64,000 bases of DNA from Jaminaea rosea (lineage: Eukaryota > Basidiomycota > Exobasidiomycetes > Microstromatales). The stretch lies in NCBI RefSeq assembly GCF_003144245.1, contig NW_020289976.1:620001-684000 (forward strand). The letters are read 5' to 3'. Under the pieces are notes generated by a model, which ran no database searches, was not told the DNA's origin, and worked only from the letters and a program-made list of their open reading frames with translations. The position numbers and the translations under genes were made by a program. The stretch's first letter is position 1. The number at the start of each line of letters is the position of its first letter. Shown here one piece after another: positions 22,301-33,506 of the stretch.

Positions 22301-24389
22301 TGCGCCTCGCCGTGATTTCGGCGAGCAGCGACGAGGGACGGCAATCTGCCCTGGTACTCGTCAAAGAGATGATGAGTGATCTTCATGGCGGGCTCCGGGA
22401 GAAGCATGACCATGGGAAGTTGCCCACCGCCGAGTCGCAGCATCGTCTTGACCAGATTGTCGCCCGCGCTGTGTACGAGCGCAAGTAGCCCTCCCGGCGC
22501 AATCCTCGACCATTGTCCCGAGGTAGCCAGCTGTGTCGTCTGTGGATCACTTGGGTCAAGAGCGAGGGCGTGCATCATCTCGACGGCCGCGCTTGCTGCT
22601 GCAGATCCTGGTAGCATGACGCCTGTCGAGACAATGCCTGCGACGCAGGTGGCGGTGACGAGGTCGCGACAGCTGTAGGCACGGGACTCAGAGGTAGAGA
22701 CGACCTGCGAGAGTGGGGCAGGTATGGTCAATTAGGTGATTGGCTTCCGTCTTCGTCCACGCTCGTACTCACCAGCTCGACCGCCCTCATGTAGTCTCGG
22801 GCAGCCGGTATGCCACTCTCCATCAGCGCGAATTTGAGGTTTCCCTTGGCATACAGGATTCCCTGCAGGCGAGGCAAATTGCCCACATTCAAGCTACGCG
22901 GCAGGTGTAGCGGCTCATCGCCTTTCCTGATGGTGCTGCCATTGGTGTTAGGCAGCTTGTGCAGTCGATCATCCGACGACGAAGGGCGGAGCGCGAGCAC
23001 ATGCGACTCGACATGCTCGCATAGCTTGAGCGCTTCATCCCAGCGTGGGCCGCCCTTGCCACTCCCCTCTGGACCTCCTTTGGCTGGGCTGCATAGAACA
23101 CCGAGGAGATTCTCTGCCGCATCGTAGTAGCCAGGTCGAAGACGGATCGCCTTGTGCCACCAGCTCTCTGCCTCCTTCCATCGACCCAGGGAGCGAAGAG
23201 TGGTGCCAATGTTGCTCATGGCCTCTACGTAGTGAGGATCGATGCTGAGGATCTGGTCATTCCAGTAGAGCGAGGCCGGCAGGTCACCTGCCGAGTAGTA
23301 GGCGCAGGAGAGGAGAAGGAGCGTGGGGAGGTGGTGAGGGTGAAGGTTGTGAAGAGTGTGCAGCAAAGGCAGGAGTGTGGGGTGAAGCTGAGTGGCGGTC
23401 GAACCGTCTGGCTTTTTGATCGATTGATTGCCAGTCTGGTAAAGCGCGTGGGCAAAGCGCAACAGCTGGTCGAGAACCACGCCTGCGCGAGCATCGACGC
23501 CAGCTGCCTGTGAGGCTGCTGTCAAGAGCTGCATGGGATCCTGAGCGCCTTGGGCGGGCACGGGCGGTGGCGGCTCTGCGGCGTTGGTGAGGACTGCTGC
23601 GACCGAGTCTGCTGGTACGCCGAGCGTCTTTGTGCGAGCTGCGACTGCTGCCGATAGCTGAGCAATGTCTGCTTCCCTGGCGTCCACGGTAGCGTGCGAA
23701 GTGCGACGACGCTGGCGGGCACCGCCGCTGCTCGAGCCGACTTCGTGCTGATCCCCTGCTCCTTGAGCGTAGTGGCTCTTGTTGAGGCCGTCGAGGTGAA
23801 GCTGTTGGTAGTAGCCTTGAGCCAAGCTTTGCAGTTGCGCCCTGTAGTGGCTGGCAAAGTCGGGCGGGAAGAAGGAGTCTGCTTGCGATGCCTCGTTTGG
23901 GTCGGCCGCAGTAGCTGCAGCCCCTGCAATCGGGCTTTGACGCTGGCTAGCCAGGTGTCGCTGTCTGTCCTCAAGAGACTGCCTTGCTTCAGCTTGCTTT
24001 TGTGGTCCTTGCAGCCCAGCCCAAGCTCGGAGCTGAGACGCGATAGCCTCTTGCTGAGCAGGTTCGAGTGGCTGCCACGCAGCGGAAGGCCCGCCAGCTT
24101 GCTGGCTGTCGTCGTCGTCTTCGCCGCCGCCGCCTAGTTGCTTTACTGGCTGGGGACCGACTTGAGCAGGTGGCAGAGGTTGAGGAGCGACGGTTGTGGT
24201 CAAGAGCGACGTCGCATAGGCTGCCTGCGTGGCCAGAGCAGCGTAGGCTTGCCCGTCTAGGGTGTAGCTGTCCGTCGAATCGCAGGGAACGGGGATCGGG
24301 TTTAGAGATCCATCCAGAGGCGTAGGCGTGGATACAGGGTCGCGTGTGGTGCCGTCGTGGTTGTGAGGATCAGGGGCAGAGATGAGCAT
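19357..24389 (-). CDS. UDP-GlcNAc:protein O-GlcNAc transferase (OGT/SPY-like, GT41)
   Basis: Exons 24389-22773 and 22704-19357 (intron phase 0) give 1654 aa. The order of parts is: Gln/Ala/Ser-rich N-terminus (1-330); a first TPR group (about 340-445, with A-M-S-N-I-G-T-T-L-R-S-L-G-R-W-K-E-A); a second TPR group (about 775-870, with L-Y-T-N-L-G-S-L-L-K-D-L-G-H-L-K-E-A); and the split GT41 catalytic region (about 1070-1480). Catalytic blocks include V-G-Y-V-S-S-D-F-N-N-H-P, G-I-H-I-L-M-N-L-N-G-Y-T-K-G-A-R-N-E, F-N-Q-I-Y-K-I-E-P (UDP-binding Lys), V-P-N-S-I-L-W-L-L-R-F-P and V-A-P-K-E-E-H-I-R-R-G, then H-T-T-A-C-D-C-L-W-S-G-T-P. A pure Gln-Ala run (coded around 19755-19830) interrupts the C-terminus. 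Family role: O-GlcNAc or O-fucose on Ser/Thr of nucleocytoplasmic proteins. Which sugar is used cannot be read from the sequence. Confidence 0.92.
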
Positions 24390-24516
24390 GCAGGAAAGAG
24401 ACGCAACGAGCCGACCAAAGCGATGCGTGTGAGGTTCGGTGTGTGGTGATGGTTGTGCGATGTAGAAGTGCGGGGCAGACGACGTGATGAGGATGTGATG
24501 GCGAGAGTGAGTTCAA

Positions 24517-26220
24517 TCAGCCGAGGCGGGGGCGGAGGCGGACGAAAGGGGATGGTGGGCGCATGGGGTAAAGAGATGAAGCGGTCAGCTCTTCTCTGTT
24601 TGCTCTGAGGACTCGTTTCTGGGCTACGGCGGGGCGCCGGCGACGATGCGGGTGACAATGGGTGGTGATGCGAGGGAGGAGCGGGGCAGGAGCAGAGTAT
24701 CGATGGCGCCTTCTACTGGTACTCACCCAGGTTTGAAATACACCGAAGACGATGAGGAGGCTGGTGGTCCTGAGGATGCAGAGGGCTCGGCAGACGCTTC
24801 GCCTGGCCGGCCGTCTCCTTCGTCTGATGCCAACCACCAACCAGCTTGGGCTGTTCCTCCCGGCGTCTGCACGACTTCGAAAGATAGGATCCTCGGCTCA
24901 TTAGAGACTGCACCTGCCTTGTCCTGCGCCAGCGGCGGCGGTGGTGGCGGTGGCGAGATCGGCGATGAGGACGCTCTATGCTTGTGAGGATACGGCAGAT
25001 TGAGGCGATCGAGCATCGGTGAAGAAGGGGCGTCCATCAGAGCAGGAGCTGGGCTCGGCATCACTACGCCGGAGGAAAGAAGAAGCAGAACGGTCAGTGG
25101 AACAGAGCGCCGAATGTCTCCAATCCTGCATCCTACTCACATGGTAAGCTGGGCACTCCCGCCATCGCATCTGTCGCATCGTAAAAGCGTGCAGGACGGT
25201 GAACCCCGGCACCATTCTGTCGGCGACCCGATGCTGCGGTCTTGACGTCTTTGACATCGTCTTCCGCACCTCGTCCTGACATCCGACCCCACGATTGCTC
25301 CAGCCCTTGAGACGGGAGCGCTATGTGGCCGAGACCGACTGCTTCGAGGCGGGATGGCCCAGAAGAAGGCGCAGACAAGGACGATGTCGAGTGCTCATCA
25401 TCGTCGTTGCTGCCCCCATTCGCTCGCGCTACTCGAAGCAGTGCTTGCACCCTCAGTTGTCTCTCTGCCTCCTCAGCAGCTGTTCTGGTAGCAATCTCCG
25501 CCATCTGCGTCTGCACAGCCATCGAAGGCGGTCCGCAACTGTGGGAGCCTGCCCCTGTCAGCGACGTGTTTGAGGTCGACGTTGAAGCGAGCGAAAGCTG
25601 CTCGGCCCCTCGCAACGCGCTGGTGAGATGCGCTTTCATAGCCGCAGAGTATTCGGCGTTGCTCGATGGACGGCGTTCTTGCTGAAACGGCAAGGCGTCG
25701 CTGCGATGAGGCGAGCTTCGAGGCCTAAAGGAGTCGCTGCTGCCACTTGCGGTAATCGTAGCTCTGTTGCCATTGACAGGCGGGCTCTCGCTCTCGCTCA
25801 TGCCAGCCTGGATCTGAGCAGCCTGTGTCGCCAAAGCCGAGCTGACAGAATGCAGTCCAGCCTGGGAAGCTGCTCGAATCATGCTTGCTGCAGAAGAGCC
25901 ACCACTAGACACAAGGCCAGGGAGGACCTTTGAAGAAGAAGATGATGAAGGAGTGAAGGAAGAGGACGTCGTCGGAAATGAGGGTATCAGGGTCGACGTC
26001 TCCATGCTGCTGGAGGATGCCGATGAGCTTGTCGACTGGGACGAGGGTACAATGGGCGGCTCCAAAGAGGAGGTAGAAGTGGCGGCAGGGGCAGCCGTGT
26101 TGGCCTTGCTAACAGGTGCAAATGAGCGAGGTGGAAGGTCTGGTGAGATGCTCATCGGTGAAGCAGCTGACCATCGCGGAGGTGCGACTTCAGCTTGATG
26201 ATGATTCGATCGTATGGCAT

Positions 26221-26251
<31 letters not shown>

Positions 26252-26524
26252 AACGTATTCGCCGCCCACGACGCCGCCGGTGCTATATCCGACCCTGCAT
26301 TCACTGCCGCCCCTGAGATTAGGCAGGTGGGGACGATGACGTTGACCATCACCGATTGGCGGCAGCGGCGGCGTCTCTTGTGATGAGAAAGCGTGGCTGA
26401 CACGGTCCTGCGCCCCATTGACTTGGGGTGCTGCGTTTGCCCCCTGGCCAGGCGTGTCTGCTGCTGCTGCTTTGCCGACAAGCCCTTGATTGGCTCGTGG
26501 CGGGTGAGGCTCTCGAGAAGTCAT
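24517..26524 (-). CDS. Hypothetical low-complexity protein, three exons
   Basis: Exons 26524-25141, 25063-24727 and 24595-24517 join in frame to 599 aa. No family recognised. The protein is Ser/Pro/Ala-rich and mostly disordered. It includes an acidic G-D-D-G-D-D-G-D-D-D run (about residue 95, from a GTCGTCGCC-type repeat near 26219-26250), a Ser-rich stretch (about 150-200), one likely helix M-A-E-I-A-T-R-T-A-A-E-E-A-E-R-Q-L-R (about 335-355), and a seven-Pro run in exon 2. The C-terminal part (about 420-599) has less biased segments such as R-P-A-R-F-Y-D-A-T-D and L-S-F-E-V-V-Q-T-P-G-G, which may be the conserved core. The last intron is 131 nt, longer than its neighbours. The stop lies only 127 bp before the OGT start. 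Confidence 0.6.
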
Positions 26525-27080
26525 TGTAACATGCGCAGCGATTGAAAAGCTGGAGAGGCGTTGAAAAGAGCTGAAGAGGGATGAAGAAAAGAGAGGCGCA
26601 GCGATGCTTCTCTGCGAGCTGCTGAGTTGAGGAAGAGGCAGCGAGTCTAGCTCTACTGCGGGTATGCCTGGGTGGCGTGACCAGGTTGTAAAAGATTAAT
26701 GATCCGTAAAAACGAAGATGAAGTGAGGAAGAAGAAGTCTATGAGACAGCGCAGCAAGAAGATCGGGATGGTAGGATGACACAAACGGAGGAGGCGCTTT
26801 CGTAGCTTCGTGAGCGAGCTCAAAAGCACACGCAACTCGCTCCACTCCACTTTTCGATCGCGCCAAGCGTTGAGACAGTCGAAACAAGGGGCGGCGGCGG
26901 GTTGGCGGCGGACGAACCTTCACAAGCCAAAGGCGCCTGCGTTTTCTCGGGCGACATCTCATCTCACCCCGACGGTCGACGATATCCTCCGAGCGCGCAG
27001 ACCAAGGTAGATTCGTTGAATGCTTTAAGACGAGATGAATGACTCGCCATGCTTTGCTTTGGGTCATACATTTGCGCAAT
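26525..27080. other. Intergenic, upstream of the hypothetical gene
   Basis: About 560 bp between the hypothetical gene start (26524) and the stop of the beta-glucosidase gene (27081), both minus strand. AT content rises around 26690-26780. No gene or repeat seen. Confidence 0.5.
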
Positions 27081-29833
27081 TTAGACTCTGCCTATTCCCT
27101 TCCAAGTCCATCCCTGGTGGATCTCGATGTCCTTGCGGGCGATCTCGTCCTGCGGGCTAGCAGAGGATGCGAGAATAACAACGTACTGGCCCGCCTTGAC
27201 CTGCCACTGCGATGACTTGTCGTCCCATTGCGAGAAGGCGTCCTCGTCGAAGTTGAGGGTAAGCTGAGCTGCTTTCCTCTGAGGATCGAGCTGGGTGGTA
27301 CAGAAGGCGACGAGCTGCGAGAAGGGCAGGTCTTGATGATCAGCAATCTGCGTCGTACCCACTGGTCAGCGCGGCTTACCTTCTTGACAGGTTCATCCTC
27401 TTCTCCCTTCCCAGGTGCGAGATACACCTGCACCACATCCTTCCCCGATCGCTCCCCCACATTTTTGACCTCAACGTCAACGCCGACATCGATCTTCTGT
27501 TGGCCTTCTTCCACCCTCACATCCTTCAACTCCCTCTCAAATGTCGTGTACCCGCCAAGACCCCCACCAAACCAGAACAAAGGGCTTGCGCCCTTTGCTT
27601 CGTACCACTTGTACCCAACGAGTCGCCCCTCATCGTAGTACACATCCGGATGACCACGTCCCGTCTTGTCTACTCCCGGAAATGAGTGCGACTCTCCAGC
27701 CGTACACTGATCCTTGACCGAGCGCGGCCAGGTAGTGCAGAGACGCCCAGACGCAGGTGCATCCCCTCGCGCGAGCAAGCAGTCAACGAGAGCCTCGGCC
27801 GCTTCTTGACCTCCGTACCATGTTTGTAGGACACCGGCTACGTCGTCAAGCCAAGGCATCTCCACCGCTGATCCGCAGACTGTAATGACAGCCGTACGAC
27901 TCTGCTTTTCGGCAACTTGCGCAATCAGGTTGTTCTGCAGGCGCGGCAAAAGCAGGTTGGGGCGATCGAATCCCTCTGCTTCCCACTTGGGGCCCAGGCC
28001 AGTCATGACGAGGGCCAAGTCACATTGGCTTGCGACACTCGCTGCGTCCTTCAGCAGGCCATGGTGATCCTTCTCCTCCTCGAAGCCGACTGTGAAACCT
28101 GCAGGCTTCATTGCCGCAATGGCCCCATCTTGTTGCTGTGGCTCGTATTCAAGGACGACGCTCACGAGCTCGCCTGCGGCCATGCTGATCTCCTTCTGCT
28201 GGGCTGTCTTGAACTCGTTGAGAAGGTACTCAAACGTATCGGTCTCGCCTTGCACTTTCCAGTCGAGGGCAACGGAGCCGTCCTGACGATGCGCCTTGAG
28301 GTGTGCCTTGCCGAGGATCGTGAGGCCAAGCGTGTGAGCTCCGGCCGTGCTAGCATGGATGTCAAAAGAGACGCGCATGATAAAGTTGTTGGGCTGGCAC
28401 TCCTCTGGCTTTGGATCGAGAACACCCAGCGCCGTTTTTTCGAGCGTGCTATTCGCGACTGTCTTGCCGTTGTCGCGGGAAAGGAATTCGACTGTCGTCT
28501 TCGTGACAGGTGAAGCGGGGAAGGGATGGATGTCGCAACCATCGTGGTGCACGAGCTCGACATTGCTGGGCAAAGCGGCCTTGAGAGCGTCTATGGCCTT
28601 AGGAGCTTGCTGCGGTGTCAAGTTGGCGCTCCCACCGCCGCTCTGGATGGGCTGCGTCCATGGCTTGCCGATGAGGGCGATGCGCTTGACCGAGTCTACC
28701 TTGAGAGGTAGGATGTCCGCCTCATTCTTGAGCAGCACGGCCCCCTCCGCCGCAATCCGGCGGATGACCTTCTCTCGCCCCTGATCAACGACGCTCTCTT
28801 CCTTTTCATCCTGCGGCGACTTCTCAAAGCCGAGCTGCGCCACTTTGTTGAGCATGTCCAATACACGAATAGCCCTCTCATCTATATCCTGCTCGGTGCA
28901 TTCTCCTTTTTGGAGATGCTCCTTGACGATTTCCAATCTTCGCTGAAAGGCCGGCCCCGGCATCTCCAAGTCACACCCACCTCCCATGCCACAGCCGTGA
29001 AGTGCAAACCAGTCAGACATGACCATTCCGTTGAACCCCCACTCCTTGCGCAAGACGTCGATAAGGGTATGCTTGCACTCGCTGGCTGAGGTACCATTGA
29101 TTTGGTTGTATGCAGTCATGATGCAAGCGGGCTGGCCGCCAAATGCTTGACCCTTGGGCCCGTCCTTGCCAGCGGCGTGCGCTTTGGCTACCTCTTTGAA
29201 GATGATGCGAAACGGCTCGAGATAGATCTCGCGCAGGGTGCGCTCGTCGAGGATCGAGTTGCTGAAGCGGCGATCTGCTTCGGCCTGCGGATAAGATGCA
29301 AAAGTTGGTCAAGTCAGTCTCGTGTTGCGACGGGCTGGAGTGCCGCTCCCACTCACCTCATTCGTGACAAAATGCTTGGGCGTAGCAGCCACTCCCGTAC
29401 TCTGGCAGCCAATCGTCCAGCTCGCACCAATATGGCCTGTAAGCACAGGGTCCTCGCCATAATTCTCAAATGCCCTTCCGCATCGCTGGTCTCTAGTCAT
29501 ATTGACAGTAGGAGCCAAGCTCACATGACACTGTTTGCTGCGCGAGTCGAGGGCAATACCTTTGCCCATCTCGTGGGCGAGGTCCACGTCGAATGTCGAT
29601 GCTAGGCATGAGGGAGATGGGAATAGAGCAGCAGGGACCGAGTCGTTGAAGTTGCCTCCGCCGCGAGCCCCATTTGGCCCATCTGTGAGCTTGGCGTAGG
29701 GGATGCCTTTAGAAGCTGAAGCAAAGGTGCGCCAGATGTCCTGCCCCGCAGTGAGGGCGATCTTTTCTTCGAGTGTGAGCGAGGCCAGCTTCTCCTTTGT
29801 GTCGAAGAGCAGAGAAGCACGCGTGGCGGTCAT
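27081..29833 (-). CDS. GH3 beta-glucosidase with PA14-type insert, intracellular
   Basis: Exons 29833-29357, 29284-27380 and 27347-27081 give 882 aa. It hydrolyses terminal beta-glucosides. The GH3 N-domain shows K-L-T-D-G-P-N-G-A-R-G, G-K-G-I-A-L-D-S-R, K-H-F-V-T-N-E and the nucleophile in G-M-V-M-S-D-W (Asp250). The (alpha/beta)6 domain begins near G-A-V-L-L-K-N-E. An insert of about 150 residues (roughly 390-540) is in the place of the PA14 domain of the Kluyveromyces-type enzymes, and the fibronectin-III-like C-terminus follows. There is no signal peptide, so it acts in the cytosol. The second junction is odd: the frame after P-V-K-K can be regained only with a 32-nt intron (or 41 nt from a weaker donor); see findings. 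Exon 3 (A-D-H-Q-D-L-P-F-S to G-R-V-stop) fits the family's end. Confidence 0.88.
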
Positions 29834-30215
29834 TGTGAGTCTGCAATGCTAGCGGGGGGTTGAAAGGATGCTGACTTTGTGATGGTGGTTTGGGGGAAAG
29901 GAAGCCAAGAAGGTGCGGGGGTCTGTGCGCTCGCCTCCACGAGATGCTCGTCTCTCCTCCCCGCATCTCGCCGGAGATCTCCCGGACGCTGAGCTTGGCG
30001 AGCTGTCACGAGATGCACACATGACAGTCGAAGTCGATCGGCCTCATCGGCGGATTGAGGTCATGCCTATTCCATCGTCATCTCTTCAGCCTGCGTAGCG
30101 TACGACTTCTGCCAGGGCGATGCGGCAGTCTCAGCTACGTGGGCCAGCTCTGCTATAGGTATCTGGATTCTTTCTTCTTCGATTCAATCGGTCCTCTTTT
30201 GGCAGCCGCACACTC
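29834..30215. other. Intergenic, beta-glucosidase promoter
   Basis: 382 bp upstream of the beta-glucosidase start (minus strand), which also contains the 3' end of the TBC gene. No gene or clear motif seen. Confidence 0.5.
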
Positions 30216-33200
30216 TCATCCACCCAGCTCTCGCTCTACAAGCCTCTTCAATGTACTATCTCTCCACCACCCATCGCCCCTGCTCCACTGGCCCCCACCA
30301 CCAGCTGAGACACCCACCCCTGCTGAAGCCGGCGGTGTAGCCGAACCCTTACTACCGGCGTCACCGCCCGCGAGGCTAGCATCGCTGCTAGATAGGTCAT
30401 CCCCAACTTGTTCCTCTAGAGCGCGAAATAGGTTCGTCTCCACGATGGCGTAGATGCTGAAGAGGGAGTCGCGCGGCACCCAGGAGAGTGGGGCTTCGAT
30501 CGAAGAGGGGTCGGGGTCAGACGGCTGAGGTGGGGATACACCGTTGCTTGCTGAGGCTGGTGTGCTTGGCTCTTCTTGCCCATTCGCTTTTGCCTTGTCC
30601 TCGCTCTCTTCGCTCTCGTCTTCGGACTCCTCGGCAATCGCTGATCCGTTCGCTCCGGCAGAACTTGACGAGGACAATGCCCGCATCTCCGCCTGGCCGG
30701 GCCCACTACCACCTGCTTCACTCTCCCTCCTCTTCAAAGGCGAGTCTGGCGGCAAGCTGGCGACTGCCTGCGCCGAAGCGGCTGCCTGCCCCGAAGCCCC
30801 CTGCGCTGCGGCCAAAGCCGGCCCACCACTTCCTAGCTGCGCCGTCTGCCCGACGAACCTGTACCATACGCTCAAAGCGGCTCGATTCCGACCAGTCAGA
30901 ATGCTCTGCAGTTCTTTCGCCTCGCCGGTATGAAGTCGAGAGCTCAACAACCCAACGAGGGCCAAGCAGGCTCGGAAGACCATGGAGTCGATCTCATCCT
31001 CCGCCTCCTCGAGCAAAATTTGGTCCCACAGCCTACAGACCGTCTCCAGCGGCAGCAAGGGGATGAACATAGTCTTAACCCAGCTGCGAGCGTACTGCGA
31101 GGGGTCCACACCGCAGTGTTGTAGATTCGCATAAACTTTGGGGAGCTGGTCGGAGAGGAGGGTGTTGAGGACTCGTTCGAATGCAGAGGATTGGGCGAGG
31201 TGCGTAGGGTCCATTGAGTAGAGGGAGCGCAGCCATGGGCGGGTGGCTAGGAGGTTGAGTAGAGACAAGAGGGTCTCGCTTGGTGAGAGGTTGAGCAGCA
31301 AAAGGGCAGCGAGAGGAGATAGGCCGGGCTCGTAGAGGTTCGGGCGCGGTGTCGATGAGGAAGCGGATGAGGTGGCGGCTGTTGCAGCTGGAGGGCGTAC
31401 CCGTACACCTTCTGGACGTCTTTGTCGCTCCTGATGGATTTCGGCTGCCTGCTCTGCGCGAAGCAACACGAGGCACTCCAGTGTTTCCTTGAGGTCGTCG
31501 TACAGCACTCCACCGTCCCGTTGGAAGAGCTTGAGGCTAGGCAGGGTCCTCTCAATATCCTCCTCCATCGCCTCCTCCGCATCGGTATCCTGTTCGTTCA
31601 GTACATTCCTCGGCGGCCAAGCCCCCTCTCTCGCCTTCATCTCCTTTACTCTGGCTTTTGTGGTAGTCGCCAGGTTGCGTGGTAGCATTCTGACATTCCC
31701 AATCGCGAGCAGCCACGCTCTTCCTCTCAGACTCGGCGGGCAACCCTTCCACCAAACAAGTCTCAACCTGCTCCCCTTGACTCTCGCTGCCCTCCAATCC
31801 CCGCGTAGGATCTCGCTCTCCCACACCTTCGTAGCAGCAGCAAGCTCCTCTTCACGCCTTCTCTGTCTGTCCTGGTCCTCCTTAAGTCGCTTCGCCTCAA
31901 GAGCTTGGAAGCTCTTCATCATTGACTCAAAGTCCTGCAGATGACGTTGGTCCTCTTTGCGGGTCTTGGGCGGGAGGGTGGCCTGACGCGTGCGAGACAT
32001 GTAGCGCTCCAGGGCAGAGGGGCCGCCTGAGGGTTTGCGAACGTGTGATGAGGATGGTGGGGAGGAGGGACCGGCTGCTGCGGATGAAGGGGAGGTAAAT
32101 GGGCCGGAAGACCGACCTCCTGACTTTGCTGCGGCCGAGGTTGAGATGGCTAGAGTAGGGGCTGTGCCTGATGAGACGCTCAAAGTGGGAACGGCAGGAC
32201 CTGCTGAGCGTCCACCTGCCGATGCCATACCAGCGGCTGCTGCACGAGCCGCAGCTTCTGCGGACGACTCTGGTCTGACATCTGACTGCGCAGCTTCAGC
32301 GTCTGCTTCGCTGTATCCCGACGGTCCCGCGGATCGGCCAGCGCTGACGGCCGCCGCCTGTGATGTTGAGGAGTTTGAAGCCCGGCCTTGTTCAACTTTG
32401 ACTGCAGCTTCTTGTCCCGCTCGCTCATGATCCTTGACATCGAGCGCAACCTGCGAGTCGTTGGTCGTGGCCTTGGGCTCTGGCGGATGAAGCTGACCCT
32501 CCTGAGAAGGCGACGCCTCAGTTTCTTGCGCTTGCTGCTCAGCAGGCGAAGCGGCGCGATGTATATCGCCTTCGTCATTAGCCACGAGCATCGTGACCTC
32601 AGCCGTTGGCTGCTCGGTAGGACCGACGGGACTCGCTATGGCTGCGGACTCCTGCGTACCCTTTCTCTTCCAAAATGCCAGCTTCGACGAAGTAGTGGAT
32701 GACGATGGCGTCTCGGAAGACGTGGGTCCCTTGAACTCGCTACTGATTGAATCTGTACGTATCTCCAGACTGGTCCGAGATTTGGACGAGGGCGCTCCTC
32801 CTGGGCCGTACACGGCATTCAGCCCAGGACTCCTGGCTCCATCGGCGCCTCTGCGATCTCCGCCCAGATTGATGTCAACAAAGTCAAGACCGGCACGCTC
32901 AAATTCAGAGGTATGCGAGTCATTGCCCATGTCCTCTGCTGACTCGTCGATACGGTGTGAGCCTGCATCCATCGCACTCGGTCGGCGAGACCACTGAACC
33001 GTCTCCTCTTCAAATCGCTGAGGGGGCAGTGAGTCGATGCGGCGATGTCTTGTAGCGCTGAAGTCAGGCTGCTGCTGTTCGTCTGCGGGAGTGATTGTTG
33101 TTGACCACTCTGCGCCGGATATGTCTCCAGTCGCAGGCTCAGCGTTGTCGACGTCGGCCTCATTTGTTGGTATCTTGGCGACAGCTTCGTCGCCCTTCTC

Positions 33201-33314
33201 GTCGTCGAGGTTGAGATCAGCGTAGTCTGTGATGTCGGGCTTGCGATGCTGCGCGTCATCGTCGAGACTGAGGGAGATGCCCCCGTCCTCTGGCGGGTCG
33301 GATGCTGATGGCAT
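30216..33314 (-). CDS. TBC-domain Rab GTPase-activating protein
   Basis: Single exon, 1032 aa. The N-terminal half is disordered and Ser/Ala/Pro/Glu-rich. A charged helix (about 445-500, many Lys/Glu/Arg) leads into the TBC domain (about 520-800). TBC landmarks: W-W-K-G-C-P-P-S-L-R-G-R-A-W at the start, an arginine-finger region D-I-E-R-T-L-P-S-L-K-L-F, then G-L-S-P-L-A-A-L-L-L-L-N-L, W-V-K-T-M-F-I-P-L-L-P-L-E and R-L-W-D-Q-I-L-L-E. The layout resembles the TBC1D12/14 branch. The motif that normally reads Y-V-Q-G-M (the glutamine finger) reads Y-E-P-G-L here. GAP activity toward a Rab is inferred from the family. The open frame extends upstream but has no ATG before 33314. It is divergent from the UBR7-like gene, 192 bp apart. 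Confidence 0.85.
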   Translation of the reverse strand: MPSASDPPEDGGISLSLDDDAQHRKPDITDYADLNLDDEKGDEAVAKIPTNEADVDNAEPATGDISGAEWSTTITPADEQQQPDFSATRHRRIDSLPPQRFEEETVQWSRRPSAMDAGSHRIDESAEDMGNDSHTSEFERAGLDFVDINLGGDRRGADGARSPGLNAVYGPGGAPSSKSRTSLEIRTDSISSEFKGPTSSETPSSSTTSSKLAFWKRKGTQESAAIASPVGPTEQPTAEVTMLVANDEGDIHRAASPAEQQAQETEASPSQEGQLHPPEPKATTNDSQVALDVKDHERAGQEAAVKVEQGRASNSSTSQAAAVSAGRSAGPSGYSEADAEAAQSDVRPESSAEAAARAAAAGMASAGGRSAGPAVPTLSVSSGTAPTLAISTSAAAKSGGRSSGPFTSPSSAAAGPSSPPSSSHVRKPSGGPSALERYMSRTRQATLPPKTRKEDQRHLQDFESMMKSFQALEAKRLKEDQDRQRRREEELAAATKVWESEILRGDWRAARVKGSRLRLVWWKGCPPSLRGRAWLLAIGNVRMLPRNLATTTKARVKEMKAREGAWPPRNVLNEQDTDAEEAMEEDIERTLPSLKLFQRDGGVLYDDLKETLECLVLLRAEQAAEIHQERQRRPEGVRVRPPAATAATSSASSSTPRPNLYEPGLSPLAALLLLNLSPSETLLSLLNLLATRPWLRSLYSMDPTHLAQSSAFERVLNTLLSDQLPKVYANLQHCGVDPSQYARSWVKTMFIPLLPLETVCRLWDQILLEEAEDEIDSMVFRACLALVGLLSSRLHTGEAKELQSILTGRNRAALSVWYRFVGQTAQLGSGGPALAAAQGASGQAAASAQAVASLPPDSPLKRRESEAGGSGPGQAEMRALSSSSSAGANGSAIAEESEDESEESEDKAKANGQEEPSTPASASNGVSPPQPSDPDPSSIEAPLSWVPRDSLFSIYAIVETNLFRALEEQVGDDLSSSDASLAGGDAGSKGSATPPASAGVGVSAGGGGQWSRGDGWWRDSTLKRLVERELGG

Positions 33315-33506
33315 CAAGGAGTGATGATGAGGAAGGGTGTGGATAGAGGAGGCCGTGGAGAGGAAGGCTGAGCGCCGCCGTCGCCCGTTTGCCGTTGTTG
33401 GTCCGAGCGTCGACTGACTGGACGGAACAGAGGATCGAAGACGGCACACGAGTTGGAGGGTGCATGCATCTTTGCTCCCTTCTTTGCCGTCCTCTGACTG
33501 CCCATC

